The translations under genes were made by a program, and so were the position numbers. Below the pieces are notes generated by a model, which was not told where the DNA came from, did not search any database, and worked only from the letters and a program-made list of their open reading frames with translations. From positions 124,001-188,000 of the forward strand of contig CAUAGM010000002.1 in NCBI GenBank assembly GCA_958428545.1: 64,000 nucleotides of DNA, written 5' to 3'. This stretch comes from an uncultured Arcanobacterium sp. GTDB lineage: Bacteria; Actinomycetota; Actinomycetes; Actinomycetales; Actinomycetaceae. Numbering within the stretch: position 1 is the first letter of the stretch; each line of letters begins with the position of its first letter. Positions 25,828-33,904 of the stretch are shown one piece after another.

Positions 25828-27334
25828 ACTCGGCTCGCTCTTCGATGGCTCGGGAGGGTTCCCACTCGCCGCCACCCATGTGGGTATCGAACCAATCTGG
25901 TCTTCAGAGATTGAGCCGTTCCCGATCCTGGTCACCACCACGCGTTTTCCGAACGTGACGCATCTTGGTGACGTTGCTCGAATCAACGGCGCTGAGGTGG
26001 AGCCGGTGGATGTGGTCACGTTTGGGTCACCGTGCCAAGACCTGTCGGTGGCAGGTAAAAGGGCAGGTTTAGCTGGCGAGCGTTCGGGTTTGTTTCATCA
26101 AGCCGTCAGAGTCATCAAGGAAATGAGAGGAGTCTCCAATGGTCTATATCCAAGATTCGCTGTTTGGGAAAACGTGCCCGGAGCCTTCTCAAGCAATAAA
26201 GGAGCAGACTTCCACAGCGTCCTGCAAAACCTCATCTCGGTTGTCGACGAGCAAGCAGCGGCTGACCTACCTCGAGTACAAAAGTGGCAAAAAGCTGGAG
26301 CGATCGTGGCAGACCACTGGAGTATTGCGTGGCGAGTATTGGACGCGCAATTTTTCGGAGTACCCCAACGACGCAAAAGAATCTACCTTATCGCAGATTT
26401 TGCAAGCGGGCGTGCCGGACACATACTCTTTGAGCCCTCGCGCAGCTCAAGGAATCTTGCGCAGGGCTGCAGTGAAAGGCAAAACCCTCCCACTAATCTT
26501 GGAGCGGGCACTCACGAGGCAAGCGAATCTTTAGAGGTGTTCGCCTTGCGGATGCGGGCAGGTAAACCTGGTGGTGGTAAAGGCCCACTCGTACAAACAA
26601 ATCTGTCGGGCACGCTCGGATGCAGTAACGACCAGACGATTATTGAGCCGCTACTGTTTGACCATCATCCTCATGATGCCAGAGTGGGCGGACCATGCCA
26701 GATAGCACCAACCGTGACCGCTCGTTACGGCACTGGCGGAGGCAATACTCCCATCATCGCTACCGCCTACGGTTTCAATGCGCTGCATGAGGGACGCGCC
26801 TCGGCAGTGGGCAGATACGGTTACCCAACCGAGGTATCCAAGACGCTCGATACGTCAGGGATAACTCCGACCTGCAACCAAGGCGGCATCGCCATCGTCG
26901 AACCCGACGTTGTGAGCGCCTCGAAGGCAGACTTCTTCTGCCGAGGCAACATCAATATTGCAGGTACTCTGTTGGCTTCCGACGCCACAGAGCCACCCCT
27001 GGTCACCGACCCTTGCCTACCCGAATACCGCGTGAGGCGCTTAACCCCAACCGAATGCGCCCGCCTACAAGGATTCCCTGATACTTGGACAGACGGACTC
27101 GCCATCGAGAACCCGAGCGAAGACGTGCTGGATTATTGGTGGCAGGTCTGGTCTAGCTGGGGCAAGGTGCAAGGATTGAAAAGACCTAAAACCCGCAACC
27201 AAGTACGCACATGGCTGGCTAATCCAGTGACCGACCGGGCGTTATACAAGCTGTGGGGAAACGGGATAGCCCTGCCATGCGCCGAGTTCGTGCTAGAGCG
27301 GATTGCTGCGTGTGCTCGTGGCGCAGAGCTCTAA
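25808..27334 (+). CDS. DNA cytosine-C5 methyltransferase
   Basis: 508 aa. Motif I LFDGSGGFPLAATHVG, catalytic motif IV FGSPCQDLS (Cys about residue 76), motif VI WENVPGAF, motif VIII QRRKRIYLIADF, motif X GNGIALPCAEFVLERI. A long variable target-recognition region lies between VIII and IX. All catalytic residues are present. No partner restriction enzyme is near, so it is a solitary phage methyltransferase. A second reading frame with its own RBS is nested at 26139-26534. Confidence 0.93.
   Translation: MENKPLKLGSLFDGSGGFPLAATHVGIEPIWSSEIEPFPILVTTTRFPNVTHLGDVARINGAEVEPVDVVTFGSPCQDLSVAGKRAGLAGERSGLFHQAVRVIKEMRGVSNGLYPRFAVWENVPGAFSSNKGADFHSVLQNLISVVDEQAAADLPRVQKWQKAGAIVADHWSIAWRVLDAQFFGVPQRRKRIYLIADFASGRAGHILFEPSRSSRNLAQGCSERQNPPTNLGAGTHEASESLEVFALRMRAGKPGGGKGPLVQTNLSGTLGCSNDQTIIEPLLFDHHPHDARVGGPCQIAPTVTARYGTGGGNTPIIATAYGFNALHEGRASAVGRYGYPTEVSKTLDTSGITPTCNQGGIAIVEPDVVSASKADFFCRGNINIAGTLLASDATEPPLVTDPCLPEYRVRRLTPTECARLQGFPDTWTDGLAIENPSEDVLDYWWQVWSSWGKVQGLKRPKTRNQVRTWLANPVTDRALYKLWGNGIALPCAEFVLERIAACARGAEL
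26139..26534 (+). CDS. Nested overlapping ORF inside the cytosine methyltransferase gene
   Basis: 131 aa in another frame of the same strand. ATG preceded at 6 bases by AGAGGAG. It reads MVYIQDSLFGKTCPEP at the start and carries ARGANIC-like phage features: KESTLSQILQAGVPDTYSLS and AAQGILRRAAVKGKTLP. I recall very similar small proteins nested in or next to methyltransferase genes in Firmicutes phages. It covers methyltransferase motifs VI to VIII, so both frames are constrained. Function unknown; its basic C-terminus might bind nucleic acid. Confidence 0.6.
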   Translation: MVYIQDSLFGKTCPEPSQAIKEQTSTASCKTSSRLSTSKQRLTYLEYKSGKKLERSWQTTGVLRGEYWTRNFSEYPNDAKESTLSQILQAGVPDTYSLSPRAAQGILRRAAVKGKTLPLILERALTRQANL

Positions 27335-27406
27335 GTTTTTGCCCGAAATAAGCCGTGAAACGACTGGATAAGCCTGCGAACCTATGGCTGTATATACATG
27401 ACCAAA
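27334..27406 (+). promoter_or_regulatory. Repeated control element, copy 1
   Basis: Contains AAATAAGCC, then CGACTGGATAA, then TATGGC-TGTATATACAT. The same order recurs at 28139, 28639, 29113 and, diverged, 47548. Lies 25 bases before a small-gene ATG. Likely promoter or operator: the core TGTATATACA is a perfect palindrome. Confidence 0.6.
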
Positions 27407-27430
27407 CGAGAAGAAACTAAGGAGGTCACC

Positions 27431-27673
27431 ATGAAACAGCCAGCTACTCATTTCAAGGTCAGCGGTAAACGAGACCTGCTGAATCTTGCGGCGTTGATCG
27501 CGGATATGCTCGACTACATCCTCATCGACCAGCCGGATGGCTCCTACCTGATCGGCTACACCCGCATCGATACCGATGGCACGGTTCATTGGGAGAAAGG
27601 CACGAAGAAAGCCCTGCGCGAGCTGATCATGTGGGAAGCCACATCAGAGGGATTCCAGGAGGCCATCCAATGA
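27431..27673 (+). CDS. Small phage protein of the repeated cassette region
   Basis: 80 aa. ATG 27431 chosen for GGAGGT 4 bases upstream. Contains KRDLLNLAALIADMLDYILI and the C-terminal EKGTKKALRELIMWEA. Overlaps the next gene by 4 bases. It resembles, as far as I recall, the N-terminal half of a phage virulence-associated family whose C-terminal half is the next gene. Function unknown. Confidence 0.6.
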   Translation: MKQPATHFKVSGKRDLLNLAALIADMLDYILIDQPDGSYLIGYTRIDTDGTVHWEKGTKKALRELIMWEATSEGFQEAIQ

Positions 27674-28140
27674 GCGAAGCAACGAATACTGCAGCAGACA
27701 CCGGACTCGTCATCCAACTGCCCGTCGACAAGCTCGGCAAGAACGCTGTCGAGCAGAAGCAATCCCTCGAGAAGCTACAGCAGCTACTCGATGCTAGAGC
27801 AGGCCTATTTATTAAAGCCACGAACGCCGACCAACTCGACCTCACCATTGAGGACGGAAATATTGGCTTTGCCTGGTGGAACCGGCTCCCACCCTTCGAC
27901 GACATCCCGCTACTCAGCGAGCTGTGTGCGGTCCTCGTAGGCTACGCGGCAAAAGTGCAAAGGATGGCTAGCAAGCCTCGCGAGCCGGTGGTGAATGAAA
28001 AGTATGTGATGCGATCCCTGCTCTACCGGCTAGGCCTCGGCGGCAACGAGCACAAGGAAGTCCGCAAGCTTCTGCTCGGGCGTTTGGATGGGAATTCGGC
28101 GTGGAAAACCCCGCCAGATACTAGCGGAGCGGAACTCTAG
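27670..28140 (+). CDS. Virulence-associated-like phage protein
   Basis: 156 aa. ATG overlaps the previous stop. LDARAGLFIKATNADQLDL, VNEKYVMRSLLYRLGLGG and EVRKLLLGRLDGNSAWK match my memory of a family in streptococcal and clostridial phages often labelled virulence protein; the label has no proven function. It forms a coupled pair with the preceding 80-aa gene behind control-element copy 1. Confidence 0.6.
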   Translation: MSEATNTAADTGLVIQLPVDKLGKNAVEQKQSLEKLQQLLDARAGLFIKATNADQLDLTIEDGNIGFAWWNRLPPFDDIPLLSELCAVLVGYAAKVQRMASKPREPVVNEKYVMRSLLYRLGLGGNEHKEVRKLLLGRLDGNSAWKTPPDTSGAEL

Positions 28141-28218
28141 TTTTCCTTGAAAATAAGCGGCAAAACGACTGGATATAACCCCGCGTCTATGGCTGTATAT
28201 ACATACCAAAACGGTACG
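28139..28218 (+). promoter_or_regulatory. Repeated control element, copy 2
   Basis: Same succession as copy 1 (AAATAAGC, CGACTGGATA, TATGGCTGTATATACATACC) plus AAAACGGTACG, shared with copy 3. It begins at the stop of the previous gene and ends 22 bases before ATG 28240. Confidence 0.6.
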
Positions 28219-28239
28219 AACCTGAAAGGAAATACAGTC

Positions 28240-28571
28240 ATGAGCATCCAGCCGAAAATGAGCATCGAGCAAGAAAACACTCAGCGGTTCATTTCCCGCG
28301 CCACCGCTTGGGCTACATCATCGTCGAGATTGAGACCGATAGCAAAAACCTGTGGGTCACGATCATTCCTGCCGATGACAACTCCTACACGCCGATCCTG
28401 TACCGGCATTGGGATAGTAAGGAGTGGAAGATCGAAACCACCGCCTACGGCACCCTTGGCATCGAGCAGATCGAGAAAGTCACCGAAGGCTACCAGAGAG
28501 CCATCGCCATGGTTCACGAGCTCAACCACCTCAGTGCAGGCGGCGTGGTCAACTACAAAGTCACCAACTAA
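28240..28571 (+). pseudogene. Small phage protein gene, frameshifted
   Basis: ATG 28240 opens MSIQPKMSIEQENTQRFISR, then the frame is lost. Restoring one C near 28306 gives RATALGYIIVEIETDSK and continues to TAA 28571 (ends VVNYKVTN). The joined protein is about 110 aa, of a type common before large terminase genes. RBS AAAGGAAATACAGTC. Likely inactive; a sequencing error at one base is possible. Confidence 0.65.
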
Positions 28572-28585
28572 CACCGAATCAGCTC

Positions 28586-28616
28586 AGGAAGTCCTCGCCT
28601 AGTGCGGGGCTTTCCT
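28586..28616 (+). terminator. Hairpin before control-element copy 3
   Basis: A 13-base stem with one mismatch and two G-U pairs (28586-28598 with 28604-28616), loop CTAGT. No strong T-run. It separates two cassettes and probably works as a weak terminator. Confidence 0.5.
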
Positions 28617-28638
28617 CACTGACGAACCTGCCTCTTAG

Positions 28639-28736
28639 ATAGAGATGCATATCGCTATTTTTCCTTGCAAATAAGCCCCAAAACGACTGGATAAGCGTGC
28701 GGGTCTATGGCTGTATATACATACCAAAACGGTACG
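28639..28736 (+). promoter_or_regulatory. Repeated control element, copy 3 (extended)
   Basis: Shares with copy 4 an extra upstream block (GATAGAGATG-C/T-ATATCGCTA and TTTTTCCTTGCAAATAAGCC), then CGACTGGATAA and TATGGCTGTATATACATACC. It ends 19 bases before ATG 28756. Confidence 0.62.
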
Positions 28737-28755
28737 CGAGAAAGGAAATATAGCG

Positions 28756-29046
28756 ATGGAAACGACAACAATGGAAAGCCTACAAATGGCCACCGATAGC
28801 TACGGCGCGGTGGTGCGCTACGGCAACCTGGTGCTTGCCACGAGCTACGGCTGGCATGAGGGCGGGGTCTACGGCAACGACGCCCGCATCTACCGCCTGG
28901 CTGAAACTCCCTCCGACAACCCTTGGCACGGCAAGTCCTTCATCGAATGCGGTCTCGAAGTGATCAAGCAGGCCGACGAGATTTTCCCTGACAACGGGCA
29001 CGCGCTCGCTTGGGCATTCACCGCCGCTGACCTCGCCGCCGCATAA
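28756..29046 (+). CDS. Small hypothetical phage protein
   Basis: 96 aa, behind GAAAGGAAATATAGCG and control-element copy 3. Contains YGAVVRYGNLVLATSYGWHE and ends in an Ala-rich helix. No family recognised. It stands alone as a one-gene cassette between two control elements, with a hairpin after it. Its GC-rich sequence resembles the phage core. Confidence 0.58.
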   Translation: METTTMESLQMATDSYGAVVRYGNLVLATSYGWHEGGVYGNDARIYRLAETPSDNPWHGKSFIECGLEVIKQADEIFPDNGHALAWAFTAADLAAA

Positions 29047-29065
29047 ACCACGTCCTAGAGCACCT

Positions 29066-29092
29066 GGAGCCCCGCACCACGAGGGGTTCTCC
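29066..29092 (+). terminator. Hairpin before control-element copy 4
   Basis: GGAGCCCC (29066-29073) pairs with GGGG and CTCC across a TT bulge (to 29092). No T-run. Same place relative to the next control element as the 28586 hairpin. Confidence 0.4.
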
Positions 29093-29112
29093 TCGTCATT
29101 AGCGCTTTGTTC

Positions 29113-29200
29113 GATAGAGATGTATATCGCTATTTTTCCTTGCAAATAAGCCAATTATGACTGGATATAGTCGCGTACCTATGGCTGTATATACATACCG
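29113..29200 (+). promoter_or_regulatory. Repeated control element, copy 4 (extended)
   Basis: Nearly identical to copy 3 over the upstream block; GACTGGATA and TATGGCTGTATATACATACC are kept, while AAAACGGTACG is diverged. It ends 31 bases before ATG 29232. Confidence 0.62.
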
Positions 29201-29231
29201 AAACAACCACGGTAACGAAAGGAAAAAGGCT

Positions 29232-29435
29232 ATGAGCACGAAATTCGACAAAGACCTGAAACTGATGGAAACCGATGCCGATGCGAGCATCATGATCCTG
29301 CGTGAACGCAAAGCCCAGCTCGAGCGGATCGAGCGGCAAGGACGAGCCTGCAAAAACAAGTTCCGCCTCGAATGCCTCGCCCAGGAATACAACCGGCTCA
29401 AGCGCGAATACGACGCCCTCGACCAAATGATCTGA
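29232..29435 (+). CDS. Small coiled-coil phage protein
   Basis: 67 aa, ATG behind GAAAGGAAAAAGG. Almost entirely charged helix (RERKAQLERIERQGRACKNK, then LKREYDALDQMI), a predicted coiled coil. Not recognised. It lies behind control-element copy 4 and 16 bases before the broken gene at 29452. Confidence 0.55.
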   Translation: MSTKFDKDLKLMETDADASIMILRERKAQLERIERQGRACKNKFRLECLAQEYNRLKREYDALDQMI

Positions 29436-29451
29436 AAGCGAGGAAACAGCA

Positions 29452-29664
29452 ATGGTCACCACGGTCAGCGAAAAGAACCTGTAAACCAAACTCGAGAAGA
29501 TTGTCGCCGAGCGTTTCGACTACATTCCTACCCTCGAGGCCTGCCACAACGATGAGGATGATTTCTCAGAAGTCACCGTCTGGGGTCTCGCCGAGATCCT
29601 GCGCACGACCTACGAAGCCGACCTCGCCGATACCTAGGCAGGCATCACCGCCGTTACTCAATAG
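29452..29664 (+). pseudogene. Small phage protein gene with in-frame stop
   Basis: ATG 29452 behind GAGGAAACAGCA opens MVTTVSEKNL, then TAA at 29482 (CAA to TAA would explain it), then TKLEKIVAERFDYIPTLEA continues openly to TAG 29635; a last stretch ends at TAG 29662. No start codon follows the first stop, so the gene is interrupted. The acidic body with VTVWGLAEILRTTYEA is typical of small proteins encoded before large terminases. Confidence 0.55.
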
Positions 29665-29683
29665 CAGCACGTAAAAATGTACG

Positions 29684-29715
29684 AGCCCAACCCGAGCTGG
29701 TTGGGCTTTCTCTTT
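29684..29715 (+). terminator. Intrinsic terminator before large terminase gene
   Basis: Perfect 9-bp stem AGCCCAACC (29684-29692) with GGTTGGGCT (29699-29707), followed by TTCTCTTT. It closes the small-gene region just before the packaging/head operon. Confidence 0.65.
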
Positions 29716-29733
29716 GTGATTGGAGGTGCCTTA

Positions 29734-31344
29734 ATGGCAATGCGCCGCCTAGAACGCTACGAGCCAACCCGCTTTGCTCTGCCGACCTCGCATTACGATA
29801 AGCGGGCTGCGGACTATGCGGTGGCGTTCATTCAAGCGCTCACGCATACGAAAGGCCGGTGGGCTGGCAGGCCGTTTGAGTTGATTGATTGGCAAGAACA
29901 AATCATTCGCGACCTTTTCGGCACCCTCAAACCCGATGGATACCGCCAGTTCACGACTGCTTATGTGGAGATTCCGAAGAAGCAAGGCAAGAGTGAGCTG
30001 GCTGCTGCTGTCGCATTGTTGCTCGCGTGCGCCGATGGCGAAGAACGCGCAGAGGTGTATGGCTGTGCGGCCGATCGCCAGCAGGCCAGCATTGTGTTTG
30101 AGGTGGCAGCGGATATGGTGCGAATGTGCCCGCCCTTGGCGAAGCGGGTGAAGATCTTGCGAAGCCAGAAACGCATCATCTACACGCCCACCAACTCTTT
30201 CTACCAAGTCCTCAGTGCTGAGGCATATTCCAAGCATGGCTTCAACATTTCTGGCGTTGTCTTTGATGAGCTGCACACCCAGCCCAACCGCAAGCTGTTT
30301 GATGTGATGACGAAAGGCTCTGGTGATGCGAGAACCCAACCGCTGTATTTCTTGATCACTACAGCGGGCTCGGATATGCACAGTATTTGTTGGGAGCAGC
30401 ACGAGAAAGCACTCGACATCCTCGCAGGCAAGAAGCACGATCCGCGCTTCTATCCCGTCATCTACGGAGCAGGCATGGACGAGGACTGGACGAGTGAGAC
30501 CGTGTGGAAGAAAGCCAACCCCTCCCTTGGCATCACCGTTGATATTTCCAAAGTGCGTGACGCCTGCGAGAGCGCGAAGCAAAACCCTGCCGAGGAAAAC
30601 TCGTTCCGCCAGTTGCGCCTGAATCAGTGGGTGAAGCAAGAAGTGCGCTGGATGCCCATGCACGTGTGGAACCAAAACTCTGCACCCGTGGACGAGAAAG
30701 CCTTAGAGGGGCGGGTTTGTTACGGCGGTCTCGACCTCTCAAGCACATCGGATATCACCGCCTTCGTTTTGGTATTCCCTCCCGAGGAGCCTGACGAGCC
30801 GTATTGGATTTTGCCGAAGCTGTGGCTCCCAGAAGACACCCTCGACCTACGCGTAGCCCGCGACCACGTGCCCTACGACCTATGGCATAAGCAGGGCTAT
30901 GTGAGAACCACTGAAGGCAATGTGGTTCATTACGACCATATCGAGCACGAGATCGAACAACTCGGCCTCAGGTTCAACATTCGCGAGATTGCTTATGACC
31001 GTTGGGGCGCCGTCCAAATGAGCCAAAACCTTGAGGATGCTGGTTTCACGGTGGTGCCATTTGGGCAAGGGTTCAAAGACATGTCCCCACCATCCAAGGA
31101 ACTGATGAAGCTGGCGTTGGAGGGCAAGCTGGCCCATGGCGGGCACCCGGTGCTCGCCTGGATGGCTGACAACATCACCGTGCGCCAAGATCCTGCAGGC
31201 AACATCAAGCCAGATAAGCAGAAGAGCACGGAGAAGATTGACGGTATCGTTGCCCTGATTATGGCGCTGGATCGGGCGATAAGGTGCGGCAGCGTAGAAA
31301 GTTCCGAATCCGTCTATGACGAGCGCGGACTGTTGTTCATTTAG
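29734..31344 (+). CDS. Phage terminase large subunit
   Basis: 536 aa from ATG 29734 (GGAGGT 6 bases upstream; an upstream start at 29677 would run through the terminator). Walker A-like PKKQGKSELAAAVALLL, Walker B GVVFDELHTQ, then a RNase H-like nuclease domain (GLDLSSTSDITAFVLVF; IAYDRWGAVQM). This is the packaging motor with headful or cohesive-end cleavage activity, and it works with the small terminase at 22768 and the portal. Confidence 0.94.
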   Translation: MAMRRLERYEPTRFALPTSHYDKRAADYAVAFIQALTHTKGRWAGRPFELIDWQEQIIRDLFGTLKPDGYRQFTTAYVEIPKKQGKSELAAAVALLLACADGEERAEVYGCAADRQQASIVFEVAADMVRMCPPLAKRVKILRSQKRIIYTPTNSFYQVLSAEAYSKHGFNISGVVFDELHTQPNRKLFDVMTKGSGDARTQPLYFLITTAGSDMHSICWEQHEKALDILAGKKHDPRFYPVIYGAGMDEDWTSETVWKKANPSLGITVDISKVRDACESAKQNPAEENSFRQLRLNQWVKQEVRWMPMHVWNQNSAPVDEKALEGRVCYGGLDLSSTSDITAFVLVFPPEEPDEPYWILPKLWLPEDTLDLRVARDHVPYDLWHKQGYVRTTEGNVVHYDHIEHEIEQLGLRFNIREIAYDRWGAVQMSQNLEDAGFTVVPFGQGFKDMSPPSKELMKLALEGKLAHGGHPVLAWMADNITVRQDPAGNIKPDKQKSTEKIDGIVALIMALDRAIRCGSVESSESVYDERGLLFI

Positions 31345-31696
31345 CTGGTCGCGGGTGGAAGAGTGCTCCGATGGCGTTCGCGCATAGGGCGAGCACGCTG
31401 TAGATGGCACTGTAGATGAGGGTACTGCTGTTGAAGAACAGGAACATTGGTGCTAGGAAGCACAGCACTGGGGCGAGCACCCACAGGACGGTGAAGCCTT
31501 GTTTCACTCCGTCCCATGTAGCCAAAGCGATAGTCGCCGCTGGTAGTAGGACGAATAGGATGAGAAGCGACATAGCTAGGCCGGTATCCCATAGCTGTGT
31601 GGCGCGAGTAATGCCAAACAGGATTGCTGGCAGGGCGAGATAAGCGGCAAGGAGCGCTGCGATACGGAGCCATGTCGTTTTCGTCGTCCATCTCAT
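31337..31696 (-). CDS. Membrane protein on the opposite strand between terminase and portal
   Basis: 119 aa from ATG 31696 behind TAAGG. About four hydrophobic segments (LRIAALLAAYLALPAILFG; LAMSLLILFVLLPAATIAL; VLWVLAPVLCFLAPMFLF; IYSAIYSVLALCANAIGA). No family recognised. The only minus-strand gene here, convergent with the terminase gene (8-base overlap) and divergent from the portal gene. Such inserted genes are often expressed in the lysogen, for example in superinfection exclusion, but that is inference. Confidence 0.6.
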   Translation of the reverse strand: MRWTTKTTWLRIAALLAAYLALPAILFGITRATQLWDTGLAMSLLILFVLLPAATIALATWDGVKQGFTVLWVLAPVLCFLAPMFLFFNSSTLIYSAIYSVLALCANAIGALFHPRPAK

Positions 31697-31730
31697 GCAC
31701 CTTATTTTCTCATAGAAGGAACGAGCACAC

Positions 31731-33080
31731 ATGGGCATTATTGACCTTTTCAAGAAACGCGCTGCCGAGGATAAGGCGCTTACGCATAGCGGTTATAGCT
31801 TTTTCTTCGGGGCGACGTCGTCGGGGCGTCCGGTGACGGAACGCTCGGCGATGCAGATGACTGCCGTGTACGCGTGTGTGAGAATCCTGTCCGAGGCTAT
31901 CGCTGGCCTGCCGCTGCACGTTTATCGGTATGAGGAGAACGGGTCGCGGGTGAAAGCGTTGGATCATCCACTCTACGGTCTGCTTCATGATGAGGCGAAC
32001 CCTGAAATGACGAGCTTTGTGTTCCGAGAAACCCTGATGACGCATCTGCTGCTCTGGGGTAACGCTTATGCCCAAGTGATTCGTAACGGTAAGGGCGAGG
32101 TGCTCGGGCTGTATCCGTTGATGCCGAACCATATGGAGGTCGGACGCTCGAAGTCGGGCGAACTCGAGTACGTCTATACCCGTACCGGTGATGAGCCAGA
32201 TCAAGACCAACCCCGCAAGGTCACACTCATGGCGGCGGATGTGTTGCATATTCCAGGGCTGGGTTTTGATGGTTTGGTGGGCTATTCGCCGATTGCGATG
32301 GCGAAAAACGCTATCGGATTAGCGATTGCCACCGAGGAATACGGCGCGAGCTTTTTCGCTAATGGTGCTGCTCCTGGTGGCGTGCTCGAGCATCCAGGCA
32401 CGATTAAAGACCCCGCCCGTGTGCGTGAGTCGTGGCAGTCCACCTTCGGCGGTAGCCGTAATTCGAATAAGATTGCGGTGCTTGAGGAGGGTATGACATA
32501 CACGCCTATAGGTATTTCTCCTGAGCAGGCACAGTTTTTGGAGACTAGGAAGTTTCAGATCAACGAAATCGCCAGAATCTTCCGTATCCCGCCGCACATG
32601 GTCGGCGACCTCGAAAAATCGTCCTTTTCCAATATTGAGCAGCAGTCGCTCGAGTTTGTGAAATACACGCTCGAGCCGTGGGTGATCAGGTGGGAACAAG
32701 CCATCACCAAAACCCTGCTGAGTGTGAATGAGAAGCCTCGCGTGTTCGTGAAGTTTAACCTCGAAGGCTTGCTGCGTGGCGACTACGTGAGCCGAATGAA
32801 CGGGTATGCCACCGCTCGGCAGAATGGGTGGATGAGTGCCAACGACATTAGAGCCTTGGAGAATCTGGATTTGATTCCTGAGAATCAGGGCGGGGATGTG
32901 TATTTGGTGAATGGCAATATGCTCCCACTCGGATTAGCTGGTGCTTACGCCGACAAGCAACAAGCAGAACAGCAGACAGAGCAACCCGAGCCAAGCGAGC
33001 CAGAGCCTCCGCACGATGAACAAGAACAGCAGCAGAAAGAAGAAGCCGATGAGTCCAAGAAGCGTAGGAGGAAACGATGA
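31731..33080 (+). CDS. HK97-type portal protein
   Basis: 449 aa. Typical portal motifs: SGRPVTERSAMQMTAVYACV, ALDHPLYGLLHDEANPEM, LLWGNAYAQVIRNGKGEVLG, FRIPPHMVGDLEKSSFSNIE. The C-terminus is a Gln/Glu/Pro-rich tail followed by basic residues. It forms the 12-mer ring through which DNA is packaged. Start behind AGAAGGAACG; the stop overlaps the protease gene by 4 bases. Confidence 0.94.
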   Translation: MGIIDLFKKRAAEDKALTHSGYSFFFGATSSGRPVTERSAMQMTAVYACVRILSEAIAGLPLHVYRYEENGSRVKALDHPLYGLLHDEANPEMTSFVFRETLMTHLLLWGNAYAQVIRNGKGEVLGLYPLMPNHMEVGRSKSGELEYVYTRTGDEPDQDQPRKVTLMAADVLHIPGLGFDGLVGYSPIAMAKNAIGLAIATEEYGASFFANGAAPGGVLEHPGTIKDPARVRESWQSTFGGSRNSNKIAVLEEGMTYTPIGISPEQAQFLETRKFQINEIARIFRIPPHMVGDLEKSSFSNIEQQSLEFVKYTLEPWVIRWEQAITKTLLSVNEKPRVFVKFNLEGLLRGDYVSRMNGYATARQNGWMSANDIRALENLDLIPENQGGDVYLVNGNMLPLGLAGAYADKQQAEQQTEQPEPSEPEPPHDEQEQQQKEEADESKKRRRKR

Positions 33081-33889
33081 GCAAACGTTTTTGGAACTGG
33101 AGCAATCCCCCAGTCAATGAAGAAACAAACCCGGACGCACCTGACGTTCGGGTTTTGCATATTGATGGGGTGATTGCTGAAGAAACCTGGTTCGATGATG
33201 ACATCACCCCAGCCCTTTTCGCCGAAGAACTGGGCGCTGGTAGTGGCGATATTAGGGTGTGGATTAATAGCCCTGGTGGTGACGTGGTCGCCGCCGCACA
33301 GATCTATAACCTGCTCACCGATTATCCCGGCACCGTCACTGTCCGTATCGACGGGCTCGCCGCCAGCGCTGCTTCGGTAATTGCCATGGCTGGCAAGACC
33401 GTGATCATGTCGCCAGTGTCGATGTTGATGATTCACAACCCCGCCACCATGGCCATGGGAGACACCAAGGAACTGAGTCGGGCGATTGAGATGCTCGGCA
33501 GCGTGAAGGAATCCATTATCAACGCCTACCAAGCCAAAACCGGCATGAGTAGGTCTAAGCTCGCCAAACTGATGGATGCCGAAACCTGGATGGACGCCCG
33601 TGCTGCCCTCACGATGGGGTTCGCTGACGAAATCGACCCACCTCTACAGGGTGGTGAGGCTGGTGCAGAGCCGGTGGTGTTCGACCGCCGCGCCCTGGAA
33701 AAACGTATCGTCAACCACTATCAACCCACTGCCGCACCTCCGAAACCCGAGGTGGTGGCTGCTATCAAACCGCCTGAACCTATATCTGATTCTGCTGACC
33801 CCGTGGAGATTCCTCCTCGGGGTCGGTCTTTGTCTGAGGCTTATTTGGCGCTCGGGCAGCGAACCCCCTGTCAGTCACTATCTAGCTAG
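33077..33889 (+). CDS. ClpP-like head maturation protease
   Basis: 270 aa. ClpP/S49-type fold with WINSPGGDVVAAAQIYNLL, nucleophile Ser in LAASAASVIAMAG, His in LMIHNPATMAMG. The C-terminal ~80 residues form a Pro-rich extension. It processes the capsid precursor whose gene follows. Coupled to the portal gene by a 4-base overlap. Confidence 0.93.
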   Translation: MSKRFWNWSNPPVNEETNPDAPDVRVLHIDGVIAEETWFDDDITPALFAEELGAGSGDIRVWINSPGGDVVAAAQIYNLLTDYPGTVTVRIDGLAASAASVIAMAGKTVIMSPVSMLMIHNPATMAMGDTKELSRAIEMLGSVKESIINAYQAKTGMSRSKLAKLMDAETWMDARAALTMGFADEIDPPLQGGEAGAEPVVFDRRALEKRIVNHYQPTAAPPKPEVVAAIKPPEPISDSADPVEIPPRGRSLSEAYLALGQRTPCQSLSS

Positions 33890-33904
33890 AAAGGGAATAT
33901 TCCG

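Noticed and set aside
27334..29200. CRISPR array
   Set aside because: The repeats are 70-100 bases, unevenly spaced and separated by genes, not by uniform spacers; no cas genes in the window.
29749..30675. 308-aa minus-strand frame opposite the large terminase
   Set aside because: Shadow of the terminase gene; no motif or start signal.
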